Source of the DNA: Cyanobacteria bacterium UBA2566
GTDB taxonomy: Bacteria; Cyanobacteriota; Cyanobacteriia; Cyanobacteriales; Desertifilaceae
Direction: 5' to 3'
Length of the DNA stretch: 7,744 bases
Assembly (NCBI GenBank): GCA_002340255.1
Contig: DDLS01000020.1
Span: 1-7,744 of the forward strand
Shown: positions 5,971-7,744 of the stretch, in pieces
How the letters are laid out: each line of letters opens with the position of its first letter
How positions within the stretch are numbered: position 1 is the first letter of the stretch
Notes under the pieces: model-generated
Database searches by the model: none
What the model was told of the DNA's origin: nothing
What the model saw: the letters and a program-made list of their open reading frames with translations, nothing else
Program-made: the position numbers and the translations under genes

Positions 5971-7527
5971 TTGGTAACTACTCTTTTTGACGGAACTTTA
6001 GGCACTCGGCCAGGCCAACAAGGTGAACTGACCCTACAACAAATTCTTCCCCCTCCCGCTGCTCCTGCGGCTAGTGAGACCCTAGGAAATAATCGAGTCA
6101 CTCTCAATACAGATTTTACTGGAGATGGACAAACAGGTTTTGTCGGTTACACCAATTACCAAGCTAACCTACAAACCCTTCAAATCACTCCAGTTAATGC
6201 TAATTTTCCTAATCTCGATCCCACGGCTGGCTATACTATATCCTTTAATTTAGTGATTGATTCAGAAAATAGTCCCGATCCCACCCGGTTTGGCTTCAGT
6301 GTTCTAGCTGTCAGCAATGGCGGTCAAAGCGAGATTGAACTCGATTTTGAACAAAATCAGATTGTTGCCCAAGATATTAATTTTACGCCCAGTGAATCCG
6401 CTCAGTTTAATACTAGCAATCCGACTAACTATACTCTGGCAATTGAGGGTAATAGTTATACGCTTTCAGCCGATGGTAACCAAATTTTAACGGGATCTCT
6501 TCGCAACTATAACTTCGATCCAACGACTTCTAATCCTCAATTACCCTTTGATCCTTATGACACTTCTAATTTCCTATTTTTTGGCGATCTAACCGGTCGT
6601 GCTAGTTCGACCTTTTCTTTGGGTTCTGCTGCTGTAGAAGTCGGGACAGCAACGCCAACGCCGACTCCAACGCCAACGCCGACTCCAACGCCGACTCCAA
6701 GTGAACCGACTCCCACTCCCACTCCAAGTGAGCCGACAGCACCTCCGAGCCCAACCCCGACCCCAACCCCAACCGATCTTACTCTGACTCCTGACTCAGG
6801 GTTTGCCATTGCTCGTCTGATCGGGACCGATATTGATAATGTGATTGTTCTAAGTTCTACAGTGGGGAGAAACTCCCTGATGAACTATCCAGGCGGAGTG
6901 TGGGCTTTGAATGGGAATGACCAGGTTTCTGGGTCATCCTTAAGTGAGGTGATTTTAGGGAATGAAGGTAATGATACTCTACGAGGAGCGGCAGGAGGCG
7001 ATCGCATTTTAGGCGGCCAAAATGACGATTTTCTCTCTGGTGAAGAGGGCGATGACCTCCTGCGCGGAGATCTCGGTAATGACCAAATTTCTGGGGATGC
7101 AGGCAATGATACCCTTCGCGGTGGACAAGGTAACGATCTGCTCAATGGTGGCGCGGGACAAGACTTGCTCATTGGCGATCTAGGGACTGATTTACTCGCC
7201 GGTGGTGCAGATGCAGACACCTTTGTTTTCCGTACTGATGAAGCTAGTGATAATACAAGTTTAATCGATCAAATTCTCGATTGGAATGCTACGCAAGATC
7301 TGATTGGTCTGACAGATGGTTTAACTTTCTCTGCCCTGGAGTTTGACATCAGTGGTAATTTAGCCGGTAGCTCGGCTAACGATACCTTAATCCGCATTGC
7401 AGCAACCGGACAAAGTTTAGGCGTTTTGGTGGATTATACTGGAGGCTTAAACAGTAGTAATTTTGTCTCCATGTCCGCGGCTCAAATGCAAGTGGGAGCT
7501 GAAGTATTTACTCCTCCCATTCCTTAG
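5971..7527 (+). CDS. RTX-type calcium-binding protein with N-terminal beta-rich domain and Thr-Pro linker, long paralogue
   Basis: This 518-residue protein has three parts. Residues 1-227 form a predicted beta-rich domain starting TTLFDGTLGTRPGQQG and including GYTISFNLVIDSE, FGFSVLAVS and NFLFFGDLTGRAS. It resembles, from memory, a cyanobacterial domain called choice-of-anchor Y, a lectin/LamG-like sandwich; this is tentative. Residues 228-268 are a low-complexity Thr-Pro-Ser linker. Residues 270-518 repeat the neighbouring short protein without gaps: NYPGGVWAL, twelve RTX nonapeptides (312-419) such as GNEGNDTLR and GGQGNDLLN, then ILDWNATQDLIGLTDGL and the end VGAEVFTPPIP. A hand count gives about 165 identities over 245 positions. 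There is no signal peptide; type I secretion is inferred from the RTX repeats. The likely role is a calcium-stabilised extracellular or surface protein in which the N-terminal domain supplies binding, but no ligand can be named. Translation starts at TTG with a good ribosome binding site; two TAG stops follow each other at the end. Confidence 0.88.
   Translation: MVTTLFDGTLGTRPGQQGELTLQQILPPPAAPAASETLGNNRVTLNTDFTGDGQTGFVGYTNYQANLQTLQITPVNANFPNLDPTAGYTISFNLVIDSENSPDPTRFGFSVLAVSNGGQSEIELDFEQNQIVAQDINFTPSESAQFNTSNPTNYTLAIEGNSYTLSADGNQILTGSLRNYNFDPTTSNPQLPFDPYDTSNFLFFGDLTGRASSTFSLGSAAVEVGTATPTPTPTPTPTPTPTPSEPTPTPTPSEPTAPPSPTPTPTPTDLTLTPDSGFAIARLIGTDIDNVIVLSSTVGRNSLMNYPGGVWALNGNDQVSGSSLSEVILGNEGNDTLRGAAGGDRILGGQNDDFLSGEEGDDLLRGDLGNDQISGDAGNDTLRGGQGNDLLNGGAGQDLLIGDLGTDLLAGGADADTFVFRTDEASDNTSLIDQILDWNATQDLIGLTDGLTFSALEFDISGNLAGSSANDTLIRIAATGQSLGVLVDYTGGLNSSNFVSMSAAQMQVGAEVFTPPIP
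6652..6774 (+). repeat. Tandem DNA repeats encoding the Thr-Pro linker
   Basis: The 18-base unit ACGCCAACGCCGACTCCA occurs at 6652-6669 and exactly again at 6670-6687, followed by a shortened 12-base copy at 6688-6699. Two further blocks start AGTGA(A/G)CCGAC at 6700 and 6727, and the array ends in CCAACCCCGACC-type units. All are in frame and encode Thr-Pro dipeptides with occasional Ser-Glu. Exact tandem copies suggest growth by slippage or unequal exchange. Confidence 0.9.
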
Positions 7528-7537
7528 TAGTCAGGGT

Positions 7538-7564
7538 TACAGCACTTTTTTTTGCTGAAGCGGT
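7538..7564. repeat. Small hairpin with T-run just after the long RTX gene
   Basis: CAGCA (7540-7544) pairs with TGCTG (7553-7557) around an eight-base T-rich loop, 12 bases after the stop codon. The T-run lies in the loop and not after the stem, so it does not match an intrinsic terminator. Its outer sequence (TTACAGC ... GCGGTA) is shared with the motif at 7725-7744, which points to a dispersed repeat family. Confidence 0.5.
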
Positions 7565-7570
7565 ACATCT

Positions 7571-7588
7571 CGATCCCCCTAAATCCCC
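7571..7588. repeat. C-rich intergenic motif
   Basis: CGATCCCCCTAAATCCCC is an imperfect direct duplication (ATCCCC twice, ten bases apart). Motifs of this kind recur between genes in many cyanobacteria, as I recall; only this copy is visible here, so its status as a repeat is unproven. Confidence 0.3.
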
Positions 7589-7617
7589 AGTCATTTCTAA
7601 TAATAATGAGACCGGGT

Positions 7618-7647
7618 TGTAGGGTTGAACGGCCGTTCGACCCTACA
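7618..7647. repeat. 30-base near-perfect palindrome
   Basis: The two 14-base arms TGTAGGGTTGAACG and CGTTCGACCCTACA are complementary except for one position that would be a G-U pair in RNA, with a two-base centre; the core CGGCCG is itself palindromic. It lies 90 bases after the long RTX gene with no T-run, so a mobile or dispersed intergenic palindrome is more likely than a terminator, though a hairpin in the RNA is expected. Confidence 0.85.
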
Positions 7648-7674
7648 GGTGTTAAATTATGCCTACCATGACAA

Positions 7675-7700
7675 GGAAGGGGCGATCTCCAGCCCCTTCC
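7675..7700. repeat. 9-bp hairpin with 8-base loop
   Basis: GGAAGGGGC (7675-7683) pairs exactly with GCCCCTTCC (7692-7700) around GATCTCCA. The stem is strong and GC-rich but lacks a following T-run. The next bases are GAGAATCCCG. Confidence 0.8.
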
Positions 7701-7724
7701 GAGAATCCCGTATCGGCAACAAGA

Positions 7725-7744
7725 TTACAGCGCTTCGCGCGGTA
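7725..7744. repeat. Hairpin repeat cut by the window end
   Basis: GCGC (7731-7734 region) and GCGC (7737-7740 region) form a short stem around a TTC-type loop, flanked by TTAC on the left and GGTA on the right, which could extend pairing past one mismatch if the next base is A. It resembles the palindrome at 1-17 and the outer sequence of the motif at 7538-7564. The window ends inside it. Confidence 0.5.

Noticed and set aside
6555..6809. Minus-strand open frame rich in Val-Gly
   Set aside because: It is the antisense of the Thr-Pro linker repeats; repetitive composition keeps the frame open, with no domain or start signal.
6885..7220. Minus-strand open frame rich in Ser-Pro opposite the RTX repeats
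   Set aside because: It mirrors the Gly/Asp-rich nonapeptides of the long RTX gene and has no independent coding support; the similar frame opposite the short RTX gene was rejected for the same reason.
7618..7700. Palindromes as intrinsic terminators of the long RTX gene
   Set aside because: Stems are strong but no T-run follows either of them, and they lie 90 or more bases after the stop codon.

Overview
The window reads as chromosomal DNA of a cyanobacterium, probably filamentous. It holds nine perfect copies of the octamer GCGATCGC (starts 737, 1101, 1436, 1977, 3517, 3694, 4941, 5353, 6998), the HIP1 palindrome that is over-represented in many cyanobacterial genomes. Chance expectation in 7.7 kb is about 0.1. 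The gene types agree: an xisH/xisI pair, an RTX-type calcium-binding repeat family, and intergenic spacers full of short palindromes. Every gene I can support lies on the + strand. The species cannot be named from the sequence.

Layout. Positions 3-425 hold a nearly complete xisH reading frame broken by an in-frame TGA at 60-62, so it is called a pseudogene. It overlaps an intact xisI (413-748) by 13 bases. After a 21-base gap comes a PfkB-family sugar kinase (770-1681), then a JmjC/cupin-like iron/2-oxoglutarate oxygenase candidate (1752-2876). Positions 3061-5031 hold a full-length AMP-forming acetyl-CoA synthetase (acs). A hairpin and a short heptamer repeat fill the spacer after it. Two adjacent paralogous RTX proteins follow (5133-5882 and 5971-7527). 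The second carries an extra N-terminal domain and a Thr-Pro linker. The last 217 bases (7528-7744) have no gene and hold several small inverted repeats.

How the genes relate. XisH and XisI are partner proteins, known from control of fdxN-element excision in heterocystous cyanobacteria and widespread elsewhere as an orphan pair. Here the nuclease-fold partner appears to be dead while xisI is intact. The kinase, the oxygenase and acs show no evident shared pathway, and their spacing (70 and 184 bases) suggests separate transcription units. The two RTX genes are a tandem duplicate: the whole 249-residue protein aligns without gaps to the C-terminal half of the 518-residue protein. Their lack of a signal peptide fits type I secretion, but no secretion genes are in view.

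No clearly new multi-gene system is visible. The points most worth a second look are the broken xisH with a palindrome at its 5' end, the structural relation of the two RTX genes, and the cluster of palindromes after them.
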